Shown: positions 55,353 through 64,000 of the stretch, piece after piece
How positions within the stretch are numbered: the stretch's first letter is position 1
Layout of the letters: the number at the start of each line of letters is the position of its first letter
The notes under the pieces: generated by a model
Databases searched by the model: none
Told to the model about the DNA's origin: nothing
What the model saw: the letters and a program-made list of their open reading frames with translations, nothing else
Source: Ancylobacter mangrovi
GTDB lineage: Bacteria; Pseudomonadota; Alphaproteobacteria; Rhizobiales; Xanthobacteraceae
Length of the DNA: 64,000 nt
Direction of reading: 5' to 3'
Assembly (NCBI RefSeq): GCF_024752355.1
Contig: NZ_JANTHZ010000006.1
Location: forward strand, 62,001 to 126,000
Translations under genes and position numbers: made by a program

Positions 55353-55763
55353 CTACTTCTTCGGCGTACCATCCGCGTTGAAGCTGGACAGGTAGGCGAT
55401 GATGTTCACGCGGTCGGACTCCTTGGGCAGCCCGGCGAAGACCATCTTGACCCCCGGCATGAAGCCCTTGGGGTTTTCGAGATAGGAGTTGAGCACCTCG
55501 GCGGTCCACACATCGCCCTTGGCGTTGTGCTCCTTCAGCGTGTCGGAATAGCTGAAGCCCTCGATCGAGCCCATCTTCCGCCCGACGACGCCGTTGAGCT
55601 CGGGGCCGACCTTGTTCTTGGCGTTCTCGCCGATGGCATGGCAGGCCATGCATTTACGGAAGACCTTGGCGCCCTTGTCGGCGTCGCCGGCCTCGGGGCT
55701 CTGGGCAAGAGCGGCGGTCGTGCCCAGCACAAGCAGGGCGGCGGCTGTGATGTAGCGATTCAT
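55353..55763 (-). CDS. Periplasmic class I cytochrome c
   Basis: A 136-aa monoheme cytochrome of the c2/c550 type. Signal peptide to about ALAQS; heme motif C38-M-A-C41-H42; conserved VGPELNGVVGRKMGSIEGFSYS and the axial-Met region FMPGVKMVFAGLPK. It probably receives electrons from XoxG and passes them to the terminal oxidase (inference from location). Confidence 0.92.
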   Translation of the reverse strand: MNRYITAAALLVLGTTAALAQSPEAGDADKGAKVFRKCMACHAIGENAKNKVGPELNGVVGRKMGSIEGFSYSDTLKEHNAKGDVWTAEVLNSYLENPKGFMPGVKMVFAGLPKESDRVNIIAYLSSFNADGTPKK

Positions 55764-56170
55764 GGCGTCCTTCCAGGCAGAGATCGTTCGTGGCGCCCTT
55801 ATGACGGGGCTTGTACGGAACTTGTCAGGCAGCTCGCAGCGCCGCCGAACACTTAGAATGATGCTAGACGAAAAAAGGTCCAGCCCCGACATAGGTCCAT
55901 GTCGCGGCGCATTTCGTCGCGGACGATGAAGCCGCCCGGCGCCCGGAATCCTTCCGCGACCGGACGTCGCCCCGGCCGATGCTTGCCGCCGGCAACATTG
56001 TTTTCGCGCGGCGCTTGCGTCGAAATATCCCACCTCGCCCGACCGTAGGTTCTTCACCCGATCGCCGGGCGCGAACGTTTCCCGTAGCGTCCGCCGGCCG
56101 CCATCGGCCGGAACGGAGCGTACGGACGGCGGCTCGAGGAAAGACCCGGAATGCGGTAAGGAGGCAGGGC
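55764..56170. promoter_or_regulatory. Divergent gap, one inverted repeat, no gene seen
   Basis: A 407-bp stretch between the cytochrome c and the flavoprotein gene. It contains CGACAT-AGGTCC-ATGTCG at 55887-55904. Otherwise I see no convincing gene, terminator or promoter. Confidence 0.35.
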
Positions 56171-57403
56171 ATGGCTGATATCGAGACAGGTTGCGCCATC
56201 GTCGGCGCCGGGCCCGGAGGGCTCATGCTCGGCCTGCTGCTGGCACGCGCCGGGGTCGACGTCACGGTGCTGGAAAAGCACGGCGACTTCCTGCGCGACT
56301 TTCGCGGCGACACCATCCATCCCTCGACGCTGGAGATCATGCGCGAGCTTGGCCTGCTCGAGGGGCTGCTCGCGCTTCCGCACACCGAAGCGCCGCGGCT
56401 GCACGCCGAGATCGGCGGGCGCGACATCACCATCGCCGACTTCTCGCGCCTGCCCACGCAGTGCCGCTTCATCGCCTTCATGCCGCAATGGGAGTTCCTC
56501 GATTATGTCGCCCGCGAGGCCGCGCGGCACCCGAATTTCCGTCTCATCATCCAGGCCGAAGTGACAGACATCATTGACGAATCGGGGAAGGTCGTCGGCC
56601 TCGTCGCCCGCACGCCGGATGGCGATCTGACGGTGCGCGCCGCGCTCGTCGTCGGCGCGGACGGGCGCCACTCCGTGGTGCGGGAAAAGGCGGGGCTGGA
56701 GGTGGAAAGCTTCGGCAGCCCGAGCGACGTGCTGTGGATGAAGCTCTCTCACCAGCCGGACGATCCGCCCTACACGATGGGCCATGGCGGCCCGCGGCAG
56801 GGCTTCGTGATGGTCGATCGCGGCGACTACTGGCAGTGCGGCTACGTGGTGCGCAAGGGCAGCTTCGCCGAGGTCAGGGAAGCCGGTCTCGACGCCCTGC
56901 GGGCGGCGGTCGCGCAGGTCTCGCCCCTGCCCGCCTCGCGCATGGAGGAGATCCGCGACTGGGCCGACGTGCACCTGCTCAGCGTGCGGATCGACCGGCT
57001 GAAGCGCTGGTGGCGGCCGGGCGTGCTGTGCATCGGCGACGCCGCCCACGCCATGTCGCCGATCGGCGGATTCGGCGTGAACCTTGCCATCCAGGACGCG
57101 GTGGCGGCCGCGAACATCCTCGCCCGGCCGCTGCGCGACGGCACGCTGAGCGAGCGCGACCTCGCCGCGGTCGAATCGCGCCGCAGCTTCCCGACCAGGG
57201 CGACGCAGAAGCTCCAGCTCATGATGCGCCGCGACCGGCGCAAGCGCGAAGGAGAGGGCCACGGAAACAGGGTCGAGCCGGCGCCCGCGCGCAGCGGCCC
57301 GCCCGCCTTCATGCGCTGGATCGCCCGCTGGCCGATCCTCGCCCACCTCTCCGGCCGGCTGATCGGCCTCGGCTTCCGGCAGGAGCATGTGAAGGCGCCA
57401 TAG
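56171..57403 (+). CDS. FAD-dependent aromatic hydroxylase-like monooxygenase
   Basis: A 410-aa class A flavoprotein (UbiH/PheA group). The FAD motif [21 protein letters not shown] is at residues 8-28, the DG motif is [14 protein letters not shown], and the GD motif is [21 protein letters not shown] substrate-contacting middle domain is present, but the substrate is unknown. ATG 56171 is preceded by AAGGAGGCAGGGC. It is monocistronic, with a 251-bp gap to poxB. Confidence 0.9.
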   Translation: MADIETGCAIVGAGPGGLMLGLLLARAGVDVTVLEKHGDFLRDFRGDTIHPSTLEIMRELGLLEGLLALPHTEAPRLHAEIGGRDITIADFSRLPTQCRFIAFMPQWEFLDYVAREAARHPNFRLIIQAEVTDIIDESGKVVGLVARTPDGDLTVRAALVVGADGRHSVVREKAGLEVESFGSPSDVLWMKLSHQPDDPPYTMGHGGPRQGFVMVDRGDYWQCGYVVRKGSFAEVREAGLDALRAAVAQVSPLPASRMEEIRDWADVHLLSVRIDRLKRWWRPGVLCIGDAAHAMSPIGGFGVNLAIQDAVAAANILARPLRDGTLSERDLAAVESRRSFPTRATQKLQLMMRRDRRKREGEGHGNRVEPAPARSGPPAFMRWIARWPILAHLSGRLIGLGFRQEHVKAP

Positions 57404-57654
57404 GCGATTTCCGACGCCCGGGCCTCCTCGCCGCACCGGCGGCGCGTACCCTCGGCCGCCGGCGCGAGGTCGGGAGCGCACGTTCCTGGCGCCCGTCCCG
57501 GCTCGACCTCTCTCCGCTAGACAGGCATTGTCGGGCCCGGAGTCACCGCCGGGGCCGGCCGTTCGGCACCATGCCGGCATCGCGTCGCCCGGCGGACGTG
57601 TCGTCCGGCCGCCCTATAGTGCGCCGGCAAAGCAAAACTGGAAGCGAGAGTGAC

Positions 57655-59394
57655 ATGCCCGCACCGACCTGCGCCGACTTCATCGCCAGCACGCTCGCCG
57701 AGATCGGCGTCGAACGCATCTGGGGCGTGACGGGCGACAGCCTCAACGGCTTCAACGACAGCCTGCGCCGCCTCGGGAGCATCCGCTGGATGCATGTGCG
57801 CCATGAGGAGACGGGCGCCTTCGCGGCCGGGGCCGAGGCGGCCGCGACCGGCAATCTCGCCGTCTGCGCGGGAAGCTGCGGGCCCGGAAACCTCCATCTC
57901 ATCAACGGCTTGTTCGACTGCCACCGCAATCATGTGCCGGTGCTGGCGATCGCCTCCCACATCCCCTCCTCCGAGGTCGGGCTGCATTATTTCCAGGAGA
58001 CCCACCCGCAGGAGCTGTTCCGCGAGTGCAGCCATTATGTGGAGCTGGTCAGCAACCCGGAACAGCTCCCGCGCGTGCTGGAGACCGCGATCCGCACCGC
58101 CATCGGGCGCCGCGGCGTCGCCGTCATCGTGCTGCCCGGCGACGTCTCGCTGAAGCCCGCCCCGGCCGGCGCCACCGAGCGGATCGCGCCCGCCGCGCCG
58201 CCGGTGGTCCTGCCCGCCGACGCGGATCTCGACCGGCTCGCCGGGCTGCTCGATGGCGCACAGGCCGTCACCCTGATGTGCGGCAGCGGCTGCGCGGGCG
58301 CCCATGACGAGGTGGTGGCGCTGGCGGAGACGCTGGGCGCGCCCGTGGTCCATGCGCTGCGCGGCAAGGAGCATGTCGAATGGGACAACCCGTTCGACGT
58401 CGGCATGACCGGGCTGATCGGCTTCTCCTCCGGCTACCACGCGATGGAGAACTGCGACACGCTGCTGCTGCTCGGCACCGATTTCCCCTACCGCAACTTC
58501 TATCCGACGAAGGCGAAGATCGCCCAGATCGACATCCGGCCCGAGGCCATCGGGCGCCGCGCGCCGGTCGCGCTCGGCCTCGTCGGCGACATCGGCGCGA
58601 CGCTGAAGGCGCTGCACCCGCGCCTCAAGCGCAAGGGCGAGCGCGGCTTCCTCGACAATGCCCGCGCCCACTACGCCGACGCCCGCAAGGGCCTCGACGC
58701 GCTGGCCTACCCGAAAGCCGACGACCGCCGCATCCACCCCCAGCATCTGGTGCGGCTGGTGAGCGAGCTGGCGGCGGAGGACGCGATCTTCACCGCCGAT
58801 GTCGGCACCCCGACCGTCTGGGCGGCGCGCTACCTGAAGATGAACGGCAGGCGCCGGCTGATCGGCTCCTTCAACCACGGCTCGATGGCCAATGCGATGC
58901 CGCAGGCGCTCGGCGCGCAGGCCGCCTTCCCCGCGCGGCAGGTGATCTCGCTCTCCGGCGATGGCGGATTCTCCATGCTGATGGGCGACGTGCTGTCGCT
59001 GCGCCAGCTCGACCTGCCGGTGAAGATCGTCGTGCTGAACAACGGCGTGCTCGGCTTCGTCGCCATGGAGATGAAGGCGGCGGGCTATCTCGACAGCAAC
59101 ACCAGCCTAGACAACCCGAACTTCGCCGCGATGGCGGAGGCGATCGGCCTGCGCGGCATCCGCATCGAGCAGCCCGCCGCGCTGGAGGACGGGCTGAAGG
59201 AGGCACTGGCGCATGACGGCCCGGTGCTGGTCGACGTGGTGACCGCCAAGCAGGAGCTCGCCATGCCGCCGAAGATCCAGCTCGAACAGGCCAAGGGCTT
59301 CAGCCTGTTCCTGATGAAGGCGATCATGAACGGGCGCGGCGACGAGGTAATGGAGCTCGCCCGCACCAATCTGCGCGGCAAGAGCCTGTTCTGA
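57655..59394 (+). CDS. poxB: Pyruvate:quinone oxidoreductase (pyruvate oxidase) PoxB
   Basis: A 579-aa TPP/FAD enzyme that decarboxylates pyruvate to acetate and reduces quinone at the membrane. [17 protein letters not shown] in the PYR domain, [18 protein letters not shown] as the TPP motif with LNNGVLGF, and an amphipathic C-terminus ([18 protein letters not shown]) resembling the E. coli PoxB membrane peptide are visible. ATG 57655 gives the family-standard N-terminus. I see no gene in the 251-bp gap upstream. Confidence 0.93.
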   Translation: MPAPTCADFIASTLAEIGVERIWGVTGDSLNGFNDSLRRLGSIRWMHVRHEETGAFAAGAEAAATGNLAVCAGSCGPGNLHLINGLFDCHRNHVPVLAIASHIPSSEVGLHYFQETHPQELFRECSHYVELVSNPEQLPRVLETAIRTAIGRRGVAVIVLPGDVSLKPAPAGATERIAPAAPPVVLPADADLDRLAGLLDGAQAVTLMCGSGCAGAHDEVVALAETLGAPVVHALRGKEHVEWDNPFDVGMTGLIGFSSGYHAMENCDTLLLLGTDFPYRNFYPTKAKIAQIDIRPEAIGRRAPVALGLVGDIGATLKALHPRLKRKGERGFLDNARAHYADARKGLDALAYPKADDRRIHPQHLVRLVSELAAEDAIFTADVGTPTVWAARYLKMNGRRRLIGSFNHGSMANAMPQALGAQAAFPARQVISLSGDGGFSMLMGDVLSLRQLDLPVKIVVLNNGVLGFVAMEMKAAGYLDSNTSLDNPNFAAMAEAIGLRGIRIEQPAALEDGLKEALAHDGPVLVDVVTAKQELAMPPKIQLEQAKGFSLFLMKAIMNGRGDEVMELARTNLRGKSLF

Positions 59395-59430
59395 GCAAGG
59401 CTGGCCTGAAAGGGGGGCGCCGGCCCGTTC

Positions 59431-60051
59431 TCACTGGGGGCGGGCCGCGGCGTCCTCGCCCTGCCCTCCGGTGACGGCGAGCAGCGCCAGCGCCGGCGCG
59501 ACGACGCCCTCCAGCAGCGCCCGCTCGGGCCGCACGCGGGCGAGCACGCGCACGCCCATCAGCACGCCGAGCAGGTGGCGGGCCAGCATCTCCGCCGGCT
59601 GCGCGCGCGTGATCGTGCCGTCGGCCTGTCCGGCCCTCACGCGGTCGAGGAAGAAGTCCTCGATATGGACCAGCATGTCGGCGACCAGCTTGCGGAAGCC
59701 GGGATCGTGCGGCGCCACCTCGAGCGCCGCGTTCACCAGCATGCAGCCCTTGTGCTCGTGGTCGCCGAGCGAGCGGGCCACGATCTCCTCGAAGAAGGCC
59801 GCGATCGCCGCGCGCGGCGCCAGCGTCTCGCAGCGCTCGATGCGGTCGGCGATGCTGCTCTCGATGTAGTGGTCGAGCGCCCTGCGATAGAGCGCACGCT
59901 TGTCGCCGAACGCGTTGTAGAGGCTCGCGGCGGTGATGCCGGTGCTCTCCACCAGGTCCCTGACCGAGGTGGAGTCGTAGCCCCGGTGCCAGAAGCACCG
60001 CACCGCCGCCTCCAGCACCGTCTGCTCGTCGAATTCCCTCGGCCTCGCCAT
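59431..60051 (-). CDS. TetR-family transcriptional regulator
   Basis: A 206-aa repressor-type protein. The N-terminal helix-turn-helix is RDLVESTGITAASLYNAFGDKRALY, followed by a helical ligand domain (HEHKGCMLVNAALEVAP resembles the TetR_C-type of AcrR/YcdC-like regulators). It is divergent from the EamA-GST-SDR operon, which it probably represses; a palindrome in the shared gap is a likely site. Confidence 0.92.
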   Translation of the reverse strand: MARPREFDEQTVLEAAVRCFWHRGYDSTSVRDLVESTGITAASLYNAFGDKRALYRRALDHYIESSIADRIERCETLAPRAAIAAFFEEIVARSLGDHEHKGCMLVNAALEVAPHDPGFRKLVADMLVHIEDFFLDRVRAGQADGTITRAQPAEMLARHLLGVLMGVRVLARVRPERALLEGVVAPALALLAVTGGQGEDAAARPQ

Positions 60052-60107
60052 CCCTTCACCCGCTCGCCTTCGCTCGCGGCATCTTGCCAGCTTCCGCGCG
60101 AGCATGC

Positions 60108-60117
60108 ATTCTAGAAT
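60108..60117. promoter_or_regulatory. Candidate TetR operator ATTCTAGAAT
   Basis: A perfect 10-bp palindrome in the short AT-rich island between tetR (57 bp from its start) and the divergent EamA operon. Placement fits autoregulation and control of both units. Confidence 0.5.
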
Positions 60118-60213
60118 AAACGTACTAAAACTCAAGGTGACGGCCGCGCTGCGCCGCACCAGGGCCGCCCAGGGCGCCTCGAGCCACCGGAGCGGGCCGG
60201 AAGGACGATCACC

Positions 60214-60285
60214 ATGGAACGCAACCGACCGACCGCCGTCTTCGACGCGGAACTCGTCCGCGTGGCCGGCGACGGCGCCCGATGA
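60214..60285 (+). CDS. Short 23-aa ORF coupled to the EamA gene
   Basis: Reads MERNRPTAVFDAEL, then VRVAGDGAR. AAGGA lies about 9 nt upstream, and the TGA overlaps the ATG of the EamA gene (ATGA). It may be a leader peptide that couples translation, or the remnant of a longer gene. No family is recognisable. Confidence 0.4.
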   Translation: MERNRPTAVFDAELVRVAGDGAR

Positions 60286-61244
60286 ACGCGGACGACGCGC
60301 TGCCGCGTGACAGGGAGGCGGGTACGTCCGCCCGGGCGCCGCGCCTGAGCCGGTCGCTGCTCATCGGCTTCGGCTGGGCGGCGCTGACGGTGACCATCTT
60401 CTCCGGCTGGTTCGTAGTCACGCGCTTCAGCGTCACGCGCGAGCTCAGGATCTGGGACATCACCGCCCTGCGCTTCGGCATCGGCGCGGTGCTGCTCGCG
60501 CCCGCCGTGCTGCGCCCCGGCCGCACGCTGCCGCTCGCCGCCTGGGGCGAGGGCCTCGTCTTCATGCTGCTGTGGGGCATGCCCTTCGTGCTGCTGGTGG
60601 CGCTGGGCCTTCGCCTGACCACGGCCGCGCAGGCGGCGTCGATCACCCCCGCCCTGATGCCGGTCTTCGCCGGGGTCTTCGCCTGGGCCTTCCTGCGCGA
60701 ACGGCAGGGGCGCGCCCGCTGGGTGGGCTACGGCGCCATCGTCGCCGGCATGGCGGCCCTCGTCGCCGCCGGCGCGGCGGTCCACGGTGCGCCGAGCCCC
60801 GCCGGCCTCGGCGCACTCGCGCTCGCCGCCGCCATGTGGGCCACCTACACGCTGCTCTATCGCCGCAGCGGGCTGAACCCGATCCAGTCGGCGGCGCTGA
60901 TCTGCGTCTGGTCGGCGGTGCTGTTCGTTCCCGCCTACTGGCTGCTCGGCCTCAGCCGCTTTTCCGATGCCTCGGCGGGCGAGATCGCGCTGCAGGTCGT
61001 CTATCAGGGCGTGCTGATGAGCGGCGTCGCCATCATCACCTTCAACCGCTCGGTTGCCCTGCTCGGCTCCAGCGCCGCCACCGCCATCATCGCCCTGCTG
61101 CCGGCGGTCGCCTCGCTGCTGGCGGTGCCGATTCTCGGCGAGGTGCCGAGCCTTCCCGAAGCCCTCGCCATCGCCGTCATCGTCGCCGGCGTGCTGCTGG
61201 CCGCCCGGCCGACGCCGGACCGGCGCACGTCCCCATCCACCTGA
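60282..61244 (+). CDS. EamA-family (DMT) transporter
   Basis: A 320-aa inner-membrane exporter with ten predicted helices in two EamA repeats (IFSGWFVVTRFSVTRELRIW near the start and TYTLLYRRSGLNPIQSAALI in the second). It likely exports a metabolite or drug-like compound. The gene starts inside the stop codon of a 23-aa ORF and is the first large gene of the TetR-divergent operon. Confidence 0.9.
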   Translation: MNADDALPRDREAGTSARAPRLSRSLLIGFGWAALTVTIFSGWFVVTRFSVTRELRIWDITALRFGIGAVLLAPAVLRPGRTLPLAAWGEGLVFMLLWGMPFVLLVALGLRLTTAAQAASITPALMPVFAGVFAWAFLRERQGRARWVGYGAIVAGMAALVAAGAAVHGAPSPAGLGALALAAAMWATYTLLYRRSGLNPIQSAALICVWSAVLFVPAYWLLGLSRFSDASAGEIALQVVYQGVLMSGVAIITFNRSVALLGSSAATAIIALLPAVASLLAVPILGEVPSLPEALAIAVIVAGVLLAARPTPDRRTSPST

Positions 61245-61259
61245 TCCGAGGAGACGCCC

Positions 61260-61970
61260 ATGATCCGCTTCTATTTCCACCCCACGCCGAACCCCGCCAA
61301 GGTCGCGCTCTTCCTGGAGGAGACGGGCCTGCCCTACGAGGTCGTCCCGGTCGACACGAGCAAGGGCGAGCAGCACGCGCCCGCCTTCCGCGCCATCAAC
61401 CCGAACGGCAAGGTGCCCGCCATCGTCGACACCGAGGGTCCGGGGGGCAAGGAGACGCGCGTGTTCGATTCCACCGCGATCCTCCTCTACCTCGCGGAGA
61501 AGACCGGCAAGCTGCTGGGCGCGCCGGCCGACCGGCCCGAGCTGTTGTCCTGGCTGATGTTCCTCGCTTCCGGGCTCGGCCCGTTCTCCGGCCAGTCGGT
61601 GCACTTCCAGTTCGCGGCGCCGGAAGACGCGGTCTATGCGCGCAACCGCTACCGCCGCGAGGCCGAGCGCCACTACCAGGTGCTGAACGACCATCTGGAA
61701 GGGCGCGACCACATCGTCGGCGACAGCTACACCATCGCCGACATCTCGGCCTGGGGTTGGCTCGACCGGGCCTCGCGCGTGCGCAAGGGCGAGGAGGACC
61801 CGCTCGGCCCCTATCCCAATCTCAAGCGGCTGTTCGAGACGGTGGACGCGCGCCCGGCCGTCGCCCGCGCGCGGCAGGTCGGCGCCGGCCACGACTTCAA
61901 GAAGGTCAATGACGAGGAGACCAAGCGCGCGCTCTTCCCGTCCAACTACCACCCGTCGCCGGTGGCGTGA
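61260..61970 (+). CDS. Glutathione S-transferase (YfcG/YghU-like)
   Basis: A 236-aa GST. The N-terminal thioredoxin-like domain begins MIRFYFHPTPNPAKVALFLEE and contains NPNGKVPAIVD and FDSTAILLYLAEKTG; the C-terminal domain has SGLGPFSGQSVHF and SYTIADISAWGW. The Asn/Thr motif TPNPAK near residue 10 resembles the Nu-class TPNGHK, which binds glutathione disulfide. The start codon lies 15 bp after the EamA stop. Confidence 0.92.
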   Translation: MIRFYFHPTPNPAKVALFLEETGLPYEVVPVDTSKGEQHAPAFRAINPNGKVPAIVDTEGPGGKETRVFDSTAILLYLAEKTGKLLGAPADRPELLSWLMFLASGLGPFSGQSVHFQFAAPEDAVYARNRYRREAERHYQVLNDHLEGRDHIVGDSYTIADISAWGWLDRASRVRKGEEDPLGPYPNLKRLFETVDARPAVARARQVGAGHDFKKVNDEETKRALFPSNYHPSPVA

Positions 61971-61980
61971 GGAGGCCGTC

Positions 61981-62787
61981 ATGCAGCTCAGGGACAAGAA
62001 GGTCCTCGTCACCGGCGGCTCCAGCGGCATCGGCCTCGCCATCGCCCGGGTGCTCCTCGGCAAGGGTGCGAAGGTGGTCGTCACCGGCCGGCGGCCGGAC
62101 ACGCTCGCCGCCGCCGTGGACGAGTTGAGGAAGACCGGCGGCGAGGTCCATGGCGTCGCCGCCGATGTCGGCACCGCCGAGGGACGGGGGGCGACGCTGA
62201 AGCAGGCGCTCGACACGCTGGGCGGGCTCGACATCCTCGTCAACAATGCCGGTGGGGTGCGCGCGGGCCGGCTCGAGAACACCTCGGAGGCCGAGATCGA
62301 GGCGATGGTGACGGTCGACCTGCTGGCACCGATCCTTCTCACCCGCGCCGCCCTTCCCGCGCTGCGGGCCGGCGGCGACGCCATGGTGGTCAACGTCGCC
62401 TCGGGCATCGCGCTGATCGGCGCGCCCTTCTATGCGAGCTATGCCGCGGTGAAGGCCGGCCTCGCCCGCTTCGGCGAGGCGCTGCGGCGCGAGCTGAAGG
62501 GCGAGGGAATCCACGTCATGACCGCCTATCCCGGCGCGACCGAGACGCCGATGATGGCCTCGAACCGCGCCGGACCGGAGCTCGGCTTCTCCCGCGAGCC
62601 GGCCTCGGCGGTCGCCGACGCCATCGTCGAGGGCATGGAGGCGGGCGCCTTCGAGGTGATCCGCGGCGGCGAGGCGCGCGCCAGGATGATCGCCATGAAC
62701 CGCGACGATCCCGCCGCCGTCGACGAGCGCTTCCTCGGCCTGAAGCCGGCGCTCGAGGAGGCGGTACGCGACCATTCCGCGCTCTGA
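61981..62787 (+). CDS. Short-chain dehydrogenase/reductase
   Basis: A 268-aa NAD(P)-dependent SDR. The cofactor motif is VTGGSSGIGLAIA (residues 10-22), NNAGG follows, the catalytic Tyr/Lys pair lies in YASYAAVKAG, and the PGATETPM loop is near residue 181. It matches DltE-like reductases. The start lies 10 bp after the GST stop, so it is part of the same operon. Confidence 0.92.
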   Translation: MQLRDKKVLVTGGSSGIGLAIARVLLGKGAKVVVTGRRPDTLAAAVDELRKTGGEVHGVAADVGTAEGRGATLKQALDTLGGLDILVNNAGGVRAGRLENTSEAEIEAMVTVDLLAPILLTRAALPALRAGGDAMVVNVASGIALIGAPFYASYAAVKAGLARFGEALRRELKGEGIHVMTAYPGATETPMMASNRAGPELGFSREPASAVADAIVEGMEAGAFEVIRGGEARARMIAMNRDDPAAVDERFLGLKPALEEAVRDHSAL

Positions 62788-62830
62788 CGACCCCGCCGCA
62801 AGCGCCCATCACGACAAGCGAGTGAGCGAG

Positions 62831-63535
62831 ATGATCGAACTCTATTACTGGCCGACGCCGAACGGCCACAAGATCACGATGTTCCTGGAGGAAGCGGGGC
62901 TGGACTACACCATCCACCCCGTCAACATCAGCGCCGGCGACCAGTTCAAGCCGGAATTCCTGGCCTTCTCGCCGAACAACCGCATGCCCGCCATCATCGA
63001 CCTGCACCCGGCCGATGGCGGCGAGCCGATCACGGTGTTCGAATCCGGGGCGATCCTGGTCTATCTCGCCGAGAAGACCGGCCGCTTCCTTCCCGCCGAC
63101 ACGCGCGGGCGCAAGACCGTGCTCGAATGGCTGTTCTGGCAGATGGCCGGCCTCGGCCCGATGGCCGGGCAGAACCACCATTTCGGCGTCTACGCGCCCG
63201 AGAAGCTGCCCTACGCCATCAACCGCTACGTGAACGAGACCAACCGGCTCTACGGCGTACTCGACCGCCGGCTGGAGGGGCGCGCCTTCATCGCCGGCGA
63301 CGACTACTCCATCGCCGACATGGCCTGCTATCCGTGGATCGTGCCGTGGAAGCGCCAGCAGCAGAACCTCGACGACTTCACCAATCTGCGCCGCTGGTTC
63401 GACGCCATCCGCGAGCGTCCCGCCACCCAGCGCGCCTATGCGCGGGCGGACGCCTACTCCGCCCAGCCGGCGGTGACGGAGGAAGGCAAGAAGCTGCTGT
63501 TCGGCCAGACCGCCAGCAGCGTGCGCCAGAACTGA
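62831..63535 (+). CDS. yfcG: Disulfide-bond oxidoreductase YfcG-like (Nu-class GST)
   Basis: A 234-aa Nu-class GST very like E. coli YfcG: MIELYYWPTPNGHKITMFLEEAGL, SPNNRMPAIID and FESGAILVYLAEKTG. The class reduces disulfides with two glutathiones. ATG 62831 aligns with YfcG; a GTG at 62822 is a possible alternative. It lies 43 bp after the SDR stop. Confidence 0.92.
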   Translation: MIELYYWPTPNGHKITMFLEEAGLDYTIHPVNISAGDQFKPEFLAFSPNNRMPAIIDLHPADGGEPITVFESGAILVYLAEKTGRFLPADTRGRKTVLEWLFWQMAGLGPMAGQNHHFGVYAPEKLPYAINRYVNETNRLYGVLDRRLEGRAFIAGDDYSIADMACYPWIVPWKRQQQNLDDFTNLRRWFDAIRERPATQRAYARADAYSAQPAVTEEGKKLLFGQTASSVRQN

Positions 63536-63545
63536 CCGGAGGGTC

Positions 63546-63573
63546 GCCCGGCGGCTCTCCGTCGTCGCCGGGC
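63546..63573 (+). terminator. Weak terminator-like hairpin after yfcG
   Basis: An 8-bp stem GCCCGGCG/CGCCGGGC with a 12-nt loop is followed by GGCCTTC. There is no U-run, so it may only slow or reduce read-through into the next GST gene. Confidence 0.35.
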
Positions 63574-63746
63574 GGCCTTCATCCACGCGACATGGCGCGG
63601 GCCGATGCTTCCCCGGCGGCCCTGCGGAACCGCCGGGCCTCGCCCCGAAAGTGCCGCGGGCGGTGCCGGCAGCGCTGGACCGGGCGCGATCCTGCGTTAG
63701 CTAAGGCTATCGGCCGAAACCGATCCTGCGACCGGGAATCCGTGAA

Positions 63747-64000
63747 ATGTCCGACTACGAACTCTATTACTGGTCCGTCCCCTTCCGGGGCCAGTTCGTG
63801 CGTGCCGTGCTCGCCCATGCCGGGAAGAGCTGGACCGAGGGCGGCGATGCCGCGATCGGCGAATTGATGGACAAGCCGGCGCGCGAGATGCCGGTGCCCT
63901 TCATGGGCCCGCCCCTGCTGGTCGACAGGAAGGCCGACCTCGCCATCGCCCAGATGCCCGCCATCGTCCTCTATCTCGGCGAGACGCTGGACCTGATGCC
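63747..64000 (+). CDS. Third glutathione S-transferase-like protein (truncated by window end)
   Basis: The first 84 codons of a GST-family protein: MSDYELYYWSVPFRGQFVRAV, FMGPPLLVDRKADLAIAQMP and AIVLYLGETLDLMP, which is the thioredoxin-like domain of another GST subgroup. The start at 63747 follows GGGAATCC with weak spacing. The frame runs open to the last base of the window. It stands on the same strand as two other GST genes. Confidence 0.85.
   Translation, partial: MSDYELYYWSVPFRGQFVRAVLAHAGKSWTEGGDAAIGELMDKPAREMPVPFMGPPLLVDRKADLAIAQMPAIVLYLGETLDLM

Noticed and set aside
60132-62408. 758-codon minus-strand frame across the EamA, GST and SDR genes
   Set aside because: It spans three clear genes on the opposite strand, has no domain pattern and no ribosome-binding site.

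Overview
The window is GC-rich chromosomal DNA (by eye about 68-70% GC) from an alphaproteobacterium, most likely a methylotrophic member of the Hyphomicrobiales such as a Xanthobacteraceae-type (Ancylobacter/Starkeya-like) organism. The assignment rests on the lanthanide-type methanol dehydrogenase XoxF, a complete pqqABCDE set, formaldehyde-activating enzyme, CoxSML-type molybdenum hydroxylases and an alphaproteobacterial EcfG-type promoter. It is an inference, because no rRNA or other marker for species-level placement is present. I saw no tRNA, rRNA, CRISPR array, insertion sequence or prophage.

Positions 1-7.3 kb hold housekeeping and envelope genes: the tail of a GMC oxidoreductase, mepA, an L,D-transpeptidase, a PRC-barrel stress protein behind a GGAAC-N16-CGTT promoter, a YegP-like protein, lepA and two metallo-beta-lactamase-fold proteins. 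They are followed by a degenerate 34-bp repeat array rich in GANTC sites.

Positions 7.3-29.1 kb form a catabolic block. A three-gene molybdenum hydroxylase operon, with an unusual CoxS-CoxG fusion, faces a second, orphan CoxL-type subunit. A long minus-strand block then carries fgd-cofE-cofD-cofC (F420-dependent dehydrogenase and three F420 biosynthesis genes), an alpha/beta hydrolase, a two-ATPase CUT1-type ABC importer, an acetamidase/formamidase, a LimB-like LLM flavoenzyme and a cytoplasmic-looking GMC oxidoreductase with its small subunit. The arrangement suggests import, amide or ester cleavage, and oxidation of an unidentified substrate using F420, flavin and molybdopterin chemistry. 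The F0 synthase genes (cofG/cofH or fbiC) are not in the window.

Positions 29.4-55.8 kb are a methanol-oxidation and lanthanide region. It contains a SoxYZ-like quinoprotein-associated carrier, pqqABCDE with two periplasmic companions, a sensor kinase and response regulator upstream of pqqA, and fae. It also contains a NitT/TauT-type ABC operon with a DUF3280-like protein, and a five-gene operon whose order matches the lut/ped ABC system (binding protein, beta-propeller, ATPase, permease, exported protein). The xoxF, xoxG and xoxJ genes follow, with a CXXCW-motif protein, an HXXEE membrane protein, a quinoprotein-relay zinc hydrolase and another cytochrome c. Together these encode periplasmic methanol oxidation by a Ln-PQQ enzyme, its cytochrome acceptor, cofactor synthesis, metal or cofactor handling, and the first cytoplasmic formaldehyde step. 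Short AT-rich dyads (TCTTAT/ATAAGA and TTCTAAGAA) recur upstream of several of these operons.

Positions 56-64 kb hold a flavoprotein hydroxylase, pyruvate:quinone oxidoreductase poxB, and a TetR regulator divergent from an apparent detoxification operon (EamA exporter, three glutathione transferases and a short-chain dehydrogenase) that runs off the window end.
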